Of a stretch of DNA of 64,000 nucleotides, positions 15,781-24,318 are shown one piece after another. The DNA comes from an uncultured Roseovarius sp. (GTDB lineage Bacteria; Pseudomonadota; Alphaproteobacteria; Rhodobacterales; Rhodobacteraceae). The stretch is from assembly GCA_951812895.1 (NCBI GenBank), contig OX638333.1, positions 48,366 through 112,365 of the forward strand, in the 5' to 3' direction. Under the pieces are notes generated by a model. That model made no database searches. It was given only the letters and a program-made list of their open reading frames with translations, and had not been told where the DNA came from. Positions within the stretch are counted from its first letter, which is position 1. Every line of letters starts with the position of its first letter. A program made the translations under genes and the position numbers.

Positions 15781-18366
15781 TCAGGCCCTCGCGACCTGAA
15801 ACACTACTCCCCTATTGTCGTTTTCCTCAAACACCGCATCGAATATCTGCTGTGTGCTGTCACGCAACATATCTGCAAAGATGCCCCCACCTTCGATATT
15901 CACGCGAACCTCGCGCGGTGAGTTCGTAACACCAGCTACCGTCGGCTCACGTGACGAACCACCGCCTCCTAGCCCACCGCTACTACCGTTGCCCCCAAAC
16001 GCCTGGGCAAGCCCTGTGGCCGCGATTATGCCTATCTGTGCTGCACCGAAGGCCTTAATGCGTGCGGCGGCTGGTGGACCAGCTATCGGGCCGAGTTCTG
16101 CCAGTGCACGAACAGCAGCGGCGGCTGTGTTCTGGATCGTTGATGCGATTGCGAGGCCTTTGTTCAGTGCGATTTGTGCAATCGCTGCCACGCGCGACTT
16201 ACCGGCCAATGCACCAAGAAGATTGCCGACCAGATCAACCGTTTTGCGTCGGGCGTCGACTTCGTGTTTGTTGGTGCGATCCCCAAGTTCCAGACGGCGG
16301 GCCTGATACTCGGCTTCAAGGCGATACTTCAGTTCAAAATGTTCCTGTTCGCTCAGCAGTTCTTCCGCACGGCGATCCGTGATGATTTCGAGATTTTCCA
16401 AATGCCATTCGTCCAAGACCTCTCGTTCGGACATCAGACCTTGTTGAAGCTGCTCAAGACGGGACTTGAATTCGTCCTGCGTCGCCGAACCACTACCACC
16501 TACACTCGGAATGCTTACAGATGGAATTGTCGGCGTGGTAATCACAGGCGTGTTGGGTAGTTGCCCACCACGCAACCCATCATCGGGCGCGCCTGAAGTT
16601 GCTGACGATGCCGCTGAAATCAACGAAATCAATTGGGTCGCCTTTGCGAGCGCGGGGTTGAAGGCCTCGGCCAGTAGTTTCGAAGCGTTTTCACTAAACG
16701 AACCGGCTGCCTGTTCCGCTTGAAAAATTTTAGCATCAAGAAGGCTGGCTTGGGTTTCAGATTTAATTATTGCCAGAGAAACCCTTTCAAACGCGCTCTC
16801 CATTCCAGGTATTGTACTGAGGCCCGAAGAAATAAGACGAAGTACACTGGTCCAACCTTCCTGAACGCTCAGCATCAAGTTCAGATACACCAGTTCAAGC
16901 TGGGCCATCACCGCATCCCACGCCAGCCGGAAAATCCCCAATGTGTCGACCATCCCTCTAAACGTCAGGCCAAAAATCTCACCCAAAGCCGAAAACATGG
17001 CACCAGTGCTTCCCAATTCATTCCTCAGTTCGAGGAACTTGTTGATCAGGAAGCCGGTGCCAACCACCAATGCGCCGATCCCAGTCGCGATCAGAACACC
17101 CCGCAGTGTCACCAAGGAAGTCACTAGGCCCAGTGTTGCCGTTACAGCGCCGTAGATGGCCGGGGTGTACGTTATGGCGAGCGCACCGGCTGCGGCAATC
17201 ACGTATCCCGTCAGGTCGCCAATTGCCTCCAAGCCCCCTGACACGCCCCGCACGAGGTCAGTGACTCCCTGCGTGGCCCCCCTCAAGGCATTGGTCAGGC
17301 CAGCTTCGCCCATCGTCAGTATAAGCCCAGACATCGCCGAAACGAGACCTGCGATATCGCCCCCCAAGTTGTCCCGCATGGTGTCTGCCATGCGTCGAGC
17401 TTCACCGTCTGCCTGCGTCAGTTCACCGCTGAATTCGCGAAGCCTGTCGGATGCTCCGGCCAATACAAGAGCGCCCGAGGCCGCTTCGCGCCCGAAGATC
17501 GTCATGGCGTCTGCCGTCGACAGACCAACCGAGCCGAGCCGGTCCATAATATCTGCAAGATCGTCGGTGGCCGGGTTAACATCCGCCGCCGTCAATCCAT
17601 ATCGGGCCAGCGCGTCGCGGGCCTGATCAGTTGGGCCAGTGAGCGAAGCAAGCACACCCCGCAGGGCCGTACCCGCCCGTTCGCCTTGAATGCCCGCGTC
17701 CGACATCACGCCAATTGCCGCCGCCGTGTCACTCAGAGATATATCGAGAGCCGCCGCGACTGGGCCTACTGTCGACATGGCGGCTCCGAGTTGCCCGACC
17801 GTGGTGTTGGCCCTGCTGGACGCAGCCGCGAGTACATCAGACACCTTTGCAGAACCCAAGGCGTTAATCGAAAACGCACTCATGATGTTCGACGCCGTAT
17901 CGGCAGCCTGTGCCAATTCCAATCCCGAGGCGGTGGCTAAGTTAAGCACGTTCGGTAAGGTATTGATGCTCTCGGTCGCGGAGAAACCCGCCATACCGAG
18001 GAACCGTAGCCCGTTCGCCGCCTGTGTGGCGCTGAACTCAGTTGTGGCTCCCATGTCCCGCGCAAGATCGCGCATGGCAGCCAGATCGGCGGCGCTGGCC
18101 CGTGTGACCGCACCAACGCTGGACATCGATGTTTCAAATTCCGAAATTCCGCGAATAACTTCTCGGGAAGCAAAGAAACCGATAAAGGCTGCTGCTGCCG
18201 CTCCGATACTGCGTCCCATGTTGGACATCGCCCGCTCTGTGACCTTAGCAGACCGGCCCACGCGACGCCCTGTGCGCTCACCGGTCGCAGCGAACCGATC
18301 CAATTCAGCCCGACCCCTCGCAAGATCGTCTGTCCGCGCCCGAAATCCGAGTTCAGCTATGTCCAT
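15781..18366 (-). CDS. Phage tail tape measure protein
   Basis: 861 residues. The N-terminal ~350 residues carry the TP901-type tape-measure signature (ASAADLAAMRDLARDMGAT, TEFSATQAANGLRFLGMAG). A hydrophobic section follows (YTPAIYGAVTATLGLV, ALVVGTGFLINKF), then a coiled coil and a Gly-rich C-terminus (GGNGSSGGLGGGGSS). It sets tail length and helps DNA entry. It overlaps the tail-assembly-chaperone extension by 14 nt. Confidence 0.9.
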   Translation of the reverse strand: MDIAELGFRARTDDLARGRAELDRFAATGERTGRRVGRSAKVTERAMSNMGRSIGAAAAAFIGFFASREVIRGISEFETSMSSVGAVTRASAADLAAMRDLARDMGATTEFSATQAANGLRFLGMAGFSATESINTLPNVLNLATASGLELAQAADTASNIMSAFSINALGSAKVSDVLAAASSRANTTVGQLGAAMSTVGPVAAALDISLSDTAAAIGVMSDAGIQGERAGTALRGVLASLTGPTDQARDALARYGLTAADVNPATDDLADIMDRLGSVGLSTADAMTIFGREAASGALVLAGASDRLREFSGELTQADGEARRMADTMRDNLGGDIAGLVSAMSGLILTMGEAGLTNALRGATQGVTDLVRGVSGGLEAIGDLTGYVIAAAGALAITYTPAIYGAVTATLGLVTSLVTLRGVLIATGIGALVVGTGFLINKFLELRNELGSTGAMFSALGEIFGLTFRGMVDTLGIFRLAWDAVMAQLELVYLNLMLSVQEGWTSVLRLISSGLSTIPGMESAFERVSLAIIKSETQASLLDAKIFQAEQAAGSFSENASKLLAEAFNPALAKATQLISLISAASSATSGAPDDGLRGGQLPNTPVITTPTIPSVSIPSVGGSGSATQDEFKSRLEQLQQGLMSEREVLDEWHLENLEIITDRRAEELLSEQEHFELKYRLEAEYQARRLELGDRTNKHEVDARRKTVDLVGNLLGALAGKSRVAAIAQIALNKGLAIASTIQNTAAAAVRALAELGPIAGPPAAARIKAFGAAQIGIIAATGLAQAFGGNGSSGGLGGGGSSREPTVAGVTNSPREVRVNIEGGGIFADMLRDSTQQIFDAVFEENDNRGVVFQVARA

Positions 18367-18709
18367 TGTTCATACGCTCCACCGGTGGAATACAAAGGGG
18401 GTTTTGCCCGTCAAACTTGGCCGACACATAAGCTCTGCTTGCCGCCATCACGGTCTCAAATTCCCAACGTTCAAACTTCAATTGACAGGCCTGCGCATAG
18501 GCCAGCAACTCTTGCCAAAGAACGGGTTTTTCGTGTTCGCCATCCATGCGCGAAGGGCCAAGCTTAAACAGACAATCCAGCAAATATTCCCCGGGCAATC
18601 CCGCTTCGATTCCTTCGGCGTGGCCCAGAAACTTTAATCGGTTTTTCTTCTGGTCTTTGGGGACGGAATGTAACCAGCCGAACTGGGCAGCCTGTATGAT
18701 CAGGCGCTC
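18353..18709 (-). CDS. Tail assembly chaperone, -1 frameshift extension (gpGT-like)
   Basis: Open frame without its own good start, continuing the upstream chaperone in the -1 frame. At 18709-18715 the minus strand reads CGAAAAG just before the chaperone stop, a possible slippery site (Lys AAG to AAA). The extension encodes about 118 residues including WQELLAYAQACQLKFERWEF, typical of the second tail-chaperone domain before a tape measure. The internal ATG at 18598 could also start a short form. Frameshifting is inferred. Confidence 0.6.
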   Translation of the reverse strand, partial: ERLIIQAAQFGWLHSVPKDQKKNRLKFLGHAEGIEAGLPGEYLLDCLFKLGPSRMDGEHEKPVLWQELLAYAQACQLKFERWEFETVMAASRAYVSAKFDGQNPLCIPPVERMNNGHS

Positions 18710-19176
18710 TTTTCGGCTTTCGAATAGTTTCCCAAGTCACCTGCGAACCTGAGAACCTGTTGTGCAAAACTGGCACCTTTCCAGCCCTGCTTTTCTTCGG
18801 CCATCAGATCCTTGATTGAAACGAATGTCAGATCGAACAGCCAGTGCAAATCGGCCTGCGAGGTTGTGCAGGGTTCATTTCCGCGGTCAATGTTTACGCA
18901 CTCTGCAACCAAAAGACTTGCGCTCTCGATCAGTTCCAGATGGATGGTCTCAAGGGCGCGGTTTTTATCTACGTCATCACCATCACTCGCGGCGGCCATC
19001 TTGGCCCGTGCCACTTCCATCGATTTGGCCTGAACATTGCGCGACTGAGTACCGAAGACCATCAGGCCACACGGTTCTTTGCCGTCCATGATCGGCTCAC
19101 CCGTGGCTTGGTTTTTCAGATGCAGAAATTGTGGAATTTCGGACGCGCTTCGGCTGTCTTCCTTAGTGAAATCCAT
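18700..19176 (-). CDS. Tail assembly chaperone (gpG-like)
   Basis: 158 residues between the major tail protein and the tape measure, the conserved site of this gene. Contains a helical core (DLHWLFDLTFVSIKDLMAE) and ends GNYSKAEKSA. It should coat the tape measure during tail assembly. A -1 slip near its end would make the longer gpGT form. Confidence 0.7.
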   Translation of the reverse strand: MDFTKEDSRSASEIPQFLHLKNQATGEPIMDGKEPCGLMVFGTQSRNVQAKSMEVARAKMAAASDGDDVDKNRALETIHLELIESASLLVAECVNIDRGNEPCTTSQADLHWLFDLTFVSIKDLMAEEKQGWKGASFAQQVLRFAGDLGNYSKAEKSA

Positions 19177-19256
19177 GGTTAAATCCTTCGGTTCTGGTTC
19201 AGATCGGGCCGAGACAGATGAACCACGCCCACCCCGGCCCTACCGGCTAGGCCGGA

Positions 19257-19694
19257 TCAGACACTGACATCGGCGTAGTTTGTGGTGATGTTGTACGTGA
19301 AACCAGCATACGACGTTGTGCTGCGCTCGTTCCGCTTCCACCCGGTCACTGGTCCCGCGATGTATTGGATGGTACCGCCGGGTTCGGTGATCCGCAGGCT
19401 GTGTTCACCGCCCAATGCATCAGATGCGGTCTTGGCCGCTGCCTGCCCGGCGTCTGCCGGGACTTCTCGCAGCGCAATGGCGATGGTGGTACCGGTCTTA
19501 ACGCCCTTGATCGTACGATTTCGGCCCGCGGTTACATCTGGGATGGTGATCGTTTCCTGATCGTCCCCAACTTCACCAACGGAAACCAGACCGTTAACGG
19601 CCACGAAGGTCAGCGCCTCAAATCCGGCTTGGTCAATCGTGGCCGGAGCGCCCGTTGCGATGGCAATCGTTGTGCCAATATCATTTGTGCTCAT
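19257..19694 (-). CDS. Major tail tube protein
   Basis: 145 residues, beta-rich and Thr-rich (STNDIGTTIAIATGAPATI, then GVKTGTTIAIALRE), the size and style of lambda gpV-like tube proteins. It follows the terminator/neck genes and precedes the chaperones. A GC-rich inverted repeat lies just after its stop (about 19229-19256). Confidence 0.75.
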   Translation of the reverse strand: MSTNDIGTTIAIATGAPATIDQAGFEALTFVAVNGLVSVGEVGDDQETITIPDVTAGRNRTIKGVKTGTTIAIALREVPADAGQAAAKTASDALGGEHSLRITEPGGTIQYIAGPVTGWKRNERSTTSYAGFTYNITTNYADVSV

Positions 19695-19741
19695 GTTCTT
19701 GCCCTTTCGGCGTTGTGTGGCGCGTAGTTAAACGCAAAAGA

Positions 19742-19756
19742 CCCCACTTAGTGGGG
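19742..19756 (-). terminator. Intra-operon terminator between head and tail modules
   Basis: On the minus strand CCCCAC-TAA-GTGGGG is followed by TCTTTTGCGTTT, a compact intrinsic terminator. It lies inside the late operon, so read-through, perhaps by the phage NusG-like antiterminator, would be needed for full tail-gene expression. Confidence 0.6.
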
Positions 19757-19806
19757 CGTGGCGCAAGCGCGCCTACAAAGCCCGATCAGGGCCTATTCAG
19801 TGAAAG

Positions 19807-19950
19807 TTAGGTTGTTGATGGTTTCTCCGCGTCGACGGTCCAACCCGCCTGCTTCCATACTTTGACATCGTCCTTCTGGACGTTGGCGTGCGCGGTCTGG
19901 TAGCGATCCGTTTTTGTCATAGCAACGCGGTCATCTGTTTTCTTGGTCAT
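19807..19950 (-). CDS. Small tail-region protein
   Basis: A 47-residue protein (MTKKTDDRVAMTKTDRYQ, ending DAEKPSTT) between the tail terminator and the major tail protein. Hydrophilic, with a single Trp-rich turn (VWKQAGW). Function unknown. Confidence 0.5.
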   Translation of the reverse strand: MTKKTDDRVAMTKTDRYQTAHANVQKDDVKVWKQAGWTVDAEKPSTT

Positions 19951-19961
19951 TGGATTTTCCT

Positions 19962-20336
19962 TCAGGTAAATGAGTAACTGCCCCGGATGATCACCGGTAC
20001 AGAGTAGGTTGGCCCCGGCAGTGGAGGGCGGGGCAATGGCGCGTCCAAAATCGTTAAGGTGCCGATACGGGTTCCCGGTGTGAAACGATTGACCAGCGCT
20101 TTGACCAGAGCATCGTTTTCCGTCGTGTACTCATTGCGGGTTTCTACCCGTACAACGATCTCAGGTGAGGCGTCTGTTTCGCCGCCGTGTGTCGCTGTTC
20201 GCTGCGCACCTCCGGCGATTTCAACAACATATCTCGGCAGCTCTTTACCCGGTCCGTTTGGTAACGCGATATCGGTGCTCCCCGGCATATCTATGAGATG
20301 CTGAACCAAAAGCTGATGACCGTCCGTGATGCTCAT
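19962..20336 (-). CDS. Tail terminator protein
   Basis: 124 residues starting with an amphipathic helix (TDGHQLLVQHLIDMPG) and then strands, with the size and location of lambda gpU-type proteins that cap the tail. 4-nt overlap with the upstream gene. Call based mainly on position. Confidence 0.6.
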   Translation of the reverse strand: MSITDGHQLLVQHLIDMPGSTDIALPNGPGKELPRYVVEIAGGAQRTATHGGETDASPEIVVRVETRNEYTTENDALVKALVNRFTPGTRIGTLTILDAPLPRPPLPGPTYSVPVIIRGSYSFT

Positions 20337-20752
20337 TCTTTAAATCTCGCGGCGTTTGCGTCGACGATGTTTGACCATTGCTGAACTGCGTTTCTCACAA
20401 AAAACCGGCCCGGAAACTTGCCCGAAACCCCGTACTCCTGCGGGCGCGCATGGCCCGCAGTGAACACAGCCTCAACAGTATCCCCCAAGTTCATCCCGGC
20501 AACGAGGGCTGCGTAGCTGATGTCGCCGCTTCCGGCGACACTGCCGTTCACTGATCCAATTTGCGAGTTGATCAGCTCTCCTTCGTCAACTGGAACGAAG
20601 CCCTCTTGGTAAGAACCGGTTTCTTTGATGCTGGCCTGACGGCGCGTCATCAGTTCTCCGACGTCCTGGATCGATCCTTTGGCCACCAACTCGGCATTTC
20701 GGGTGGCTTTTTCAGTCCATTGCCGGATGTCGGCGATCTGATAAACGGTCAT
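20333..20752 (-). CDS. Head-tail joining / tail completion protein (HK97 gp10-like)
   Basis: 139 residues from MTVYQIADIRQWTEK; start at 20752 is set by an ATGA overlap with the upstream stop. Ends in a segment with GKFPGRFFVRNAVQQWS, resembling minor tail/neck proteins in which a C-terminal helix follows aromatic residues. Lies at the expected neck position. Confidence 0.6.
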   Translation of the reverse strand: MTVYQIADIRQWTEKATRNAELVAKGSIQDVGELMTRRQASIKETGSYQEGFVPVDEGELINSQIGSVNGSVAGSGDISYAALVAGMNLGDTVEAVFTAGHARPQEYGVSGKFPGRFFVRNAVQQWSNIVDANAARFKE

Positions 20753-21777
20753 GCTGCCAAGGCCGCCCAATCAATTCTAAACCGAGCGCTGCACCGACAG
20801 TTAATCAGCTCGGACGCTGGTGCGCCGTGGCTGGTATCGTGCGGATAAAGCAACCTCGCCCCGGTTACAGGCGAAACAAATATCCCCTCCCAGTCCACGC
20901 TTTGGGCGTTCAACTCGCGGTGGCTGTCCCTCGTTCGCACACCGGGCGTTGCATCCCAAATCTTGGTCACAACATCGGCCCTGATTTTGCCGTCGTCGAT
21001 CATTTGCTGAATCGCTTCAGCTTTCCCGGCGTTCATTGCCCGGTTCGTTTCCGTGCGAGCGATGTTCTTACCACGCAGGGCTAAAAGTCGATCTGCGTAA
21101 CGTCCGGTGATCCGGTTGATTTGTGTCTTTGTCAGGGGTGCATTTTCTCGCACGGCCTTCTGAATGGTTCGGTCAAAGCGTTTGTCGCGCCGTGAACGCC
21201 TCATATAGTCTGACATTGAGTCAATGCCCTGTAATTCCCTGCGGGCCTTGCGAACCGCCTCTGCTTGCCTGCTGTGAAGCCCGATCAGACCCCCGCGTCG
21301 CTGATTGCCGTCCAGACGACCAACAAGATCACGGGCAATCGTTCTGGTGCCTCTGTTCGTTTCCAAACCCTCAAGAATGGTTTCACGTATCAGATTTCGG
21401 GTGTTCTCCGATATCTCCGAAATCAGTTCCGCCGCCCTCTGACGTGCCCATGCCTCTGCCCGGGGGTGTCTCCCCTGAAACCGGACCAAGAGCGGCCCCG
21501 TATTCTGCCAAGGCTTTTTTGGCAAAGTCGATAACTGAAATATCGCCCCCTGCTCAAATGCATTGGAAATGGCCCGATCCAGCGGGGCAAAGAACTCGGC
21601 GCCAAGCTGAATGGCCCGTATCGCGGCAGCGATATCGCCCCGTGCAATAGCGGCCTCAAGTGCGGTTAGCTGTGCTGTGCTTTGAATGTCCTGGATGGCC
21701 CGCTCAAACGCGGTGCGCAATTGGGGTTCAATCTTGTCCAATGCTTCCAGAAAGGCGCGACGACTATCACGGGGCAT
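20749..21777 (-). CDS. Minor head protein / phage Mu F-like head morphogenesis
   Basis: 342 residues. The N-terminal half is helical; the C-terminal half carries NIARTETNRAMNAGKAEAI, KIWDATPGVRTRDSH and NCRCSARF, the hallmarks of Mu gpF / SPP1 gp7 minor capsid proteins. These are injected or internal head components. It usually lies near the portal; here connectors separate it from the capsid gene. Confidence 0.85.
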   Translation of the reverse strand: MPRDSRRAFLEALDKIEPQLRTAFERAIQDIQSTAQLTALEAAIARGDIAAAIRAIQLGAEFFAPLDRAISNAFEQGAIFQLSTLPKKPWQNTGPLLVRFQGRHPRAEAWARQRAAELISEISENTRNLIRETILEGLETNRGTRTIARDLVGRLDGNQRRGGLIGLHSRQAEAVRKARRELQGIDSMSDYMRRSRRDKRFDRTIQKAVRENAPLTKTQINRITGRYADRLLALRGKNIARTETNRAMNAGKAEAIQQMIDDGKIRADVVTKIWDATPGVRTRDSHRELNAQSVDWEGIFVSPVTGARLLYPHDTSHGAPASELINCRCSARFRIDWAALAA

Positions 21778-22159
21778 CTTGCCCTACCTCTCTGCACTGT
21801 ACATCCCACATCAAAACTCCACCGCCTGGTTTAACCGCGTTGACCGCAAGCATTCTGTACGTTTTACCGGAAACGATCAAGGAATCCCCGTTTCTCGGAT
21901 CTGATTCTGCATCCGCAGCAATCAACGCCTGTAGATCCCCGATCCGAATGTTTGTACCGTCGCGGTCCCGATCTGAGTATTCCAACAAGATCAGAGTACA
22001 CGCGAACGTGGTCGGAGCCGCTGGTGTGACTGGATATGAGCTTTCGTCAGCCACGCCGGGGCGCGAAATAGTTCCGGTCAGTTCACCGTCGCCCGTGGCC
22101 GCGCCCGCTTCAGCAATGGCGGCACTGACTTCTGCCGCGATATCGGTTCCCGCGCTCAT
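21767..22159 (-). CDS. Head completion / stopper protein
   Basis: 130 residues beginning with an Ala-rich helix and then beta strands (GKTYRMLAVNAVKPGG). Position between the connector and minor head protein suggests a head-closure role. Overlaps its neighbour upstream by 1 nt. Confidence 0.55.
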   Translation of the reverse strand: MSAGTDIAAEVSAAIAEAGAATGDGELTGTISRPGVADESSYPVTPAAPTTFACTLILLEYSDRDRDGTNIRIGDLQALIAADAESDPRNGDSLIVSGKTYRMLAVNAVKPGGGVLMWDVQCREVGQDAP

Positions 22160-22680
22160 CAGACCGCCATAATGCCCGTGGTCAGTTTTGTGCCAAGCAC
22201 AATACCGGACAACAGATCATCAACGACTTGCAGGGTGATCTTGTAGGCGCCTTTACCCTTTTCACCAGTGACCGTCCACTTAACGCCCCTAACCTCTGTC
22301 AGAACCCGCTGTTCGGCGGCTGTGAAAGTTTTGTGGAGCTTGCCTGTATTCGCAAGATCGAAGGCCGCCGCTTCTGCGACTGAACCCTCGATTTCTGCCG
22401 GAACAGTAGCGCTGTCGATTGTGGTTCCGTCAATGTCTGCAGCGGAAGAACGCGGCCAATCTCTCGACTGGCCACGCCCGTTTGTTTTGACCCCCGGCCA
22501 ACGGGCACGATACGTACCCTCCACCCATACCGTCGCCCGACGCAAGGACTCCTCCATCTTTGCGTCGGTGTATGCGGGTGTGGTGTAGTCAAAGCCGTTG
22601 TCGTTCCAATAGGACTTGGCATCGGCCAAGCTAATCAGGCTGTCGTCATTGGCTCCACCGGGAGTGACAGTGAGGGCCAT
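22159..22680 (-). CDS. Head-tail adaptor (DnaT-like connector)
   Basis: 173 residues starting with SLADAKSYWNDNGFDY, a pattern of phage adaptor proteins annotated as 'DnaT-like'. Helical body with YTDAKMEESLRRATVWVE. Follows capsid genes as expected for the connector that bridges portal and tail. Confidence 0.7.
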   Translation of the reverse strand: MALTVTPGGANDDSLISLADAKSYWNDNGFDYTTPAYTDAKMEESLRRATVWVEGTYRARWPGVKTNGRGQSRDWPRSSAADIDGTTIDSATVPAEIEGSVAEAAAFDLANTGKLHKTFTAAEQRVLTEVRGVKWTVTGEKGKGAYKITLQVVDDLLSGIVLGTKLTTGIMAV

Positions 22681-22955
22681 CAGTTATCGGATGGTCCAGA
22701 AGTCGGCCCAACTTCGGCATCCGTTGCGTCAGTCGCATTGGTTGCATCTGTCACCTTGGAGGCATCGACCTTCTTGGCGGAAGCTTTTTTGGTGGTCGCG
22801 CCAGCTTTTGACGTCAACCACTCATCATCCACCCATTTCGCAATGGCCTTATTTTCCAGATGCTTCTTGGAAAGCTCACAAGAACCACCACGAGGAACGT
22901 CTGTCCCATCCGGAAGAACCAAGGCGCAAGGTCCAGCGTTTATAAATTGTGCCAT
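22680..22955 (-). CDS. Small head-region protein with Ala/Lys/Asp-rich tail
   Basis: 91 residues: a folded ~50-residue start (MAQFINAGPCALVLPDGTD) then a low-complexity tail of A, T, K and D (KKVDASKVTDATNATDATDA). Overlaps the capsid stop by 1 nt. Function unknown; possibly a decoration or linker protein. Confidence 0.6.
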   Translation of the reverse strand: MAQFINAGPCALVLPDGTDVPRGGSCELSKKHLENKAIAKWVDDEWLTSKAGATTKKASAKKVDASKVTDATNATDATDAEVGPTSGPSDN

Positions 22956-23869
22956 TATGCAAGCCCTGTCACGTAACGCATCGCACCAGGGCGACGGATG
23001 TTAATCGGAGCGAAGCGGAACATGCCAAATACATCGATCTGCAACCCGCGCGATTGAGGCGGGATAAAGGTCAATGGCATGGGCATGTGCATCTTCACAA
23101 CACTCGGATCGCGGCGATAGACCACCATCTTATCCGTAAGGCGATGATCCGCCTCAATGGTAAGCGGCTGGCCTGTGCGCGCCGTGTAGACGTTCGACCG
23201 GCGAATGAACTCAAGGATCGTCATGTCGCTGGTCGCATCAATACGCTTGGTTGCGATGATGCCGAAAGACGCAAGCGGGATAACAATAGTGTTGGCCCAC
23301 TCGATACCCTTCGTTGCGTTCCAAACCCCGGTAATCGCGTTGTTGATATCCGTGAGGATTTGATCCGCAGTTGCCGAGGCCCAAACAGCCGCAGCAGCAG
23401 CCGAGGTAATGCCGGTCGTGTTGTACAGGCCTTCGACGTTCAGGTCTGTGTTGCCAACAAAAGCAACTTCATCAACCAGTTGCTCATAGGCCTGACGTGC
23501 TGCATCAGCACCATCAGACGTGAGCGACATGCCGAGCTGTTGGGCCGCACCAATTTCTTCGAGCGAGAACGAATAGCCGATACCGGCCATGTTGATGCCT
23601 TGCTCGAATTTGTTCATCATCACGTTGGCGAGAGGGATATCATCACCCTTGCCGTTGATGAATTTGGCCTTACCCGTTGAGTCTTGCGAGAAGTGCGTGA
23701 CCGAAGGGGCAAACGCCGGTGCCGAGGTATCTACCGGAATCATCCGGGAATACTTGATCTCGGGGTACGGCTTTTTCAGCACCTCACTTTCAATGTGGGT
23801 GCGTTGGGACGTCACAAAGCCAATAGCGGCCTGTGCGTCCATCATGTGGACAGGAACGGGAGCGTTCAT
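22955..23869 (-). CDS. Major capsid protein (DUF2184 family)
   Basis: 304 residues. Features of DUF2184 capsids include MIPVDTSAPAFAPSVTHF, a central KFEQGINMAGIGYSFSLEE and a C-terminal PLTFIPPQSRGLQIDVFGMF. HK97-fold coat protein forming the icosahedral shell. It follows a scaffold/protease and a cement protein gene. Confidence 0.88.
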   Translation of the reverse strand: MNAPVPVHMMDAQAAIGFVTSQRTHIESEVLKKPYPEIKYSRMIPVDTSAPAFAPSVTHFSQDSTGKAKFINGKGDDIPLANVMMNKFEQGINMAGIGYSFSLEEIGAAQQLGMSLTSDGADAARQAYEQLVDEVAFVGNTDLNVEGLYNTTGITSAAAAAVWASATADQILTDINNAITGVWNATKGIEWANTIVIPLASFGIIATKRIDATSDMTILEFIRRSNVYTARTGQPLTIEADHRLTDKMVVYRRDPSVVKMHMPMPLTFIPPQSRGLQIDVFGMFRFAPINIRRPGAMRYVTGLA

Positions 23870-23883
23870 GATTTCAGGCCTCC

Positions 23884-24315
23884 TTAGCCCAGATAGACGC
23901 GTACGAGTTCATTGAGAGTCGCTGTGGTCTCGAACTTCGCGCCGGTAATTGTGGTTGCAAGTCCTGCACCAATCACGCCGGTTGCGGCTGTGAAAGTTAC
24001 AGGGTCGGATGGGTCAACAGCCGTTGAAGCAGTTACCCAGATCGTGCCTTTGCGCATGACGCCGGCAACTTCGCCCACGTCAAACTTATCGGCGTCACGG
24101 CTCTTGTCAGCAACAGTGATACCGTCGAAGCCTGCACCCGACAGTTTGACACTGCCGTCTCCGGTGCCTCGACCCACGGCCAAGCCGAAGGCAACTTCCG
24201 CCGTCTCGACAACCTTGGACGCGACATCACGTGCGGTTTGACCTTCCGCCACCATGCCCGCAAACGCGGTTGGCTGATTGGCGTCATAAGTCCCAATGTG
24301 ATCTTGAATAGGCAT
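23884..24315 (-). CDS. Capsid decoration (cement) protein
   Basis: 143 residues, small and beta-rich (VEVAFGLAVGRGTGDG-like stretch followed by ADKFDVGEVAGVMRKG). Such proteins between scaffold and capsid genes are structural cement proteins that stabilise expanded heads. Confidence 0.7.
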   Translation of the reverse strand: MPIQDHIGTYDANQPTAFAGMVAEGQTARDVASKVVETAEVAFGLAVGRGTGDGSVKLSGAGFDGITVADKSRDADKFDVGEVAGVMRKGTIWVTASTAVDPSDPVTFTAATGVIGAGLATTITGAKFETTATLNELVRVYLG

Positions 24316-24318
24316 GGA

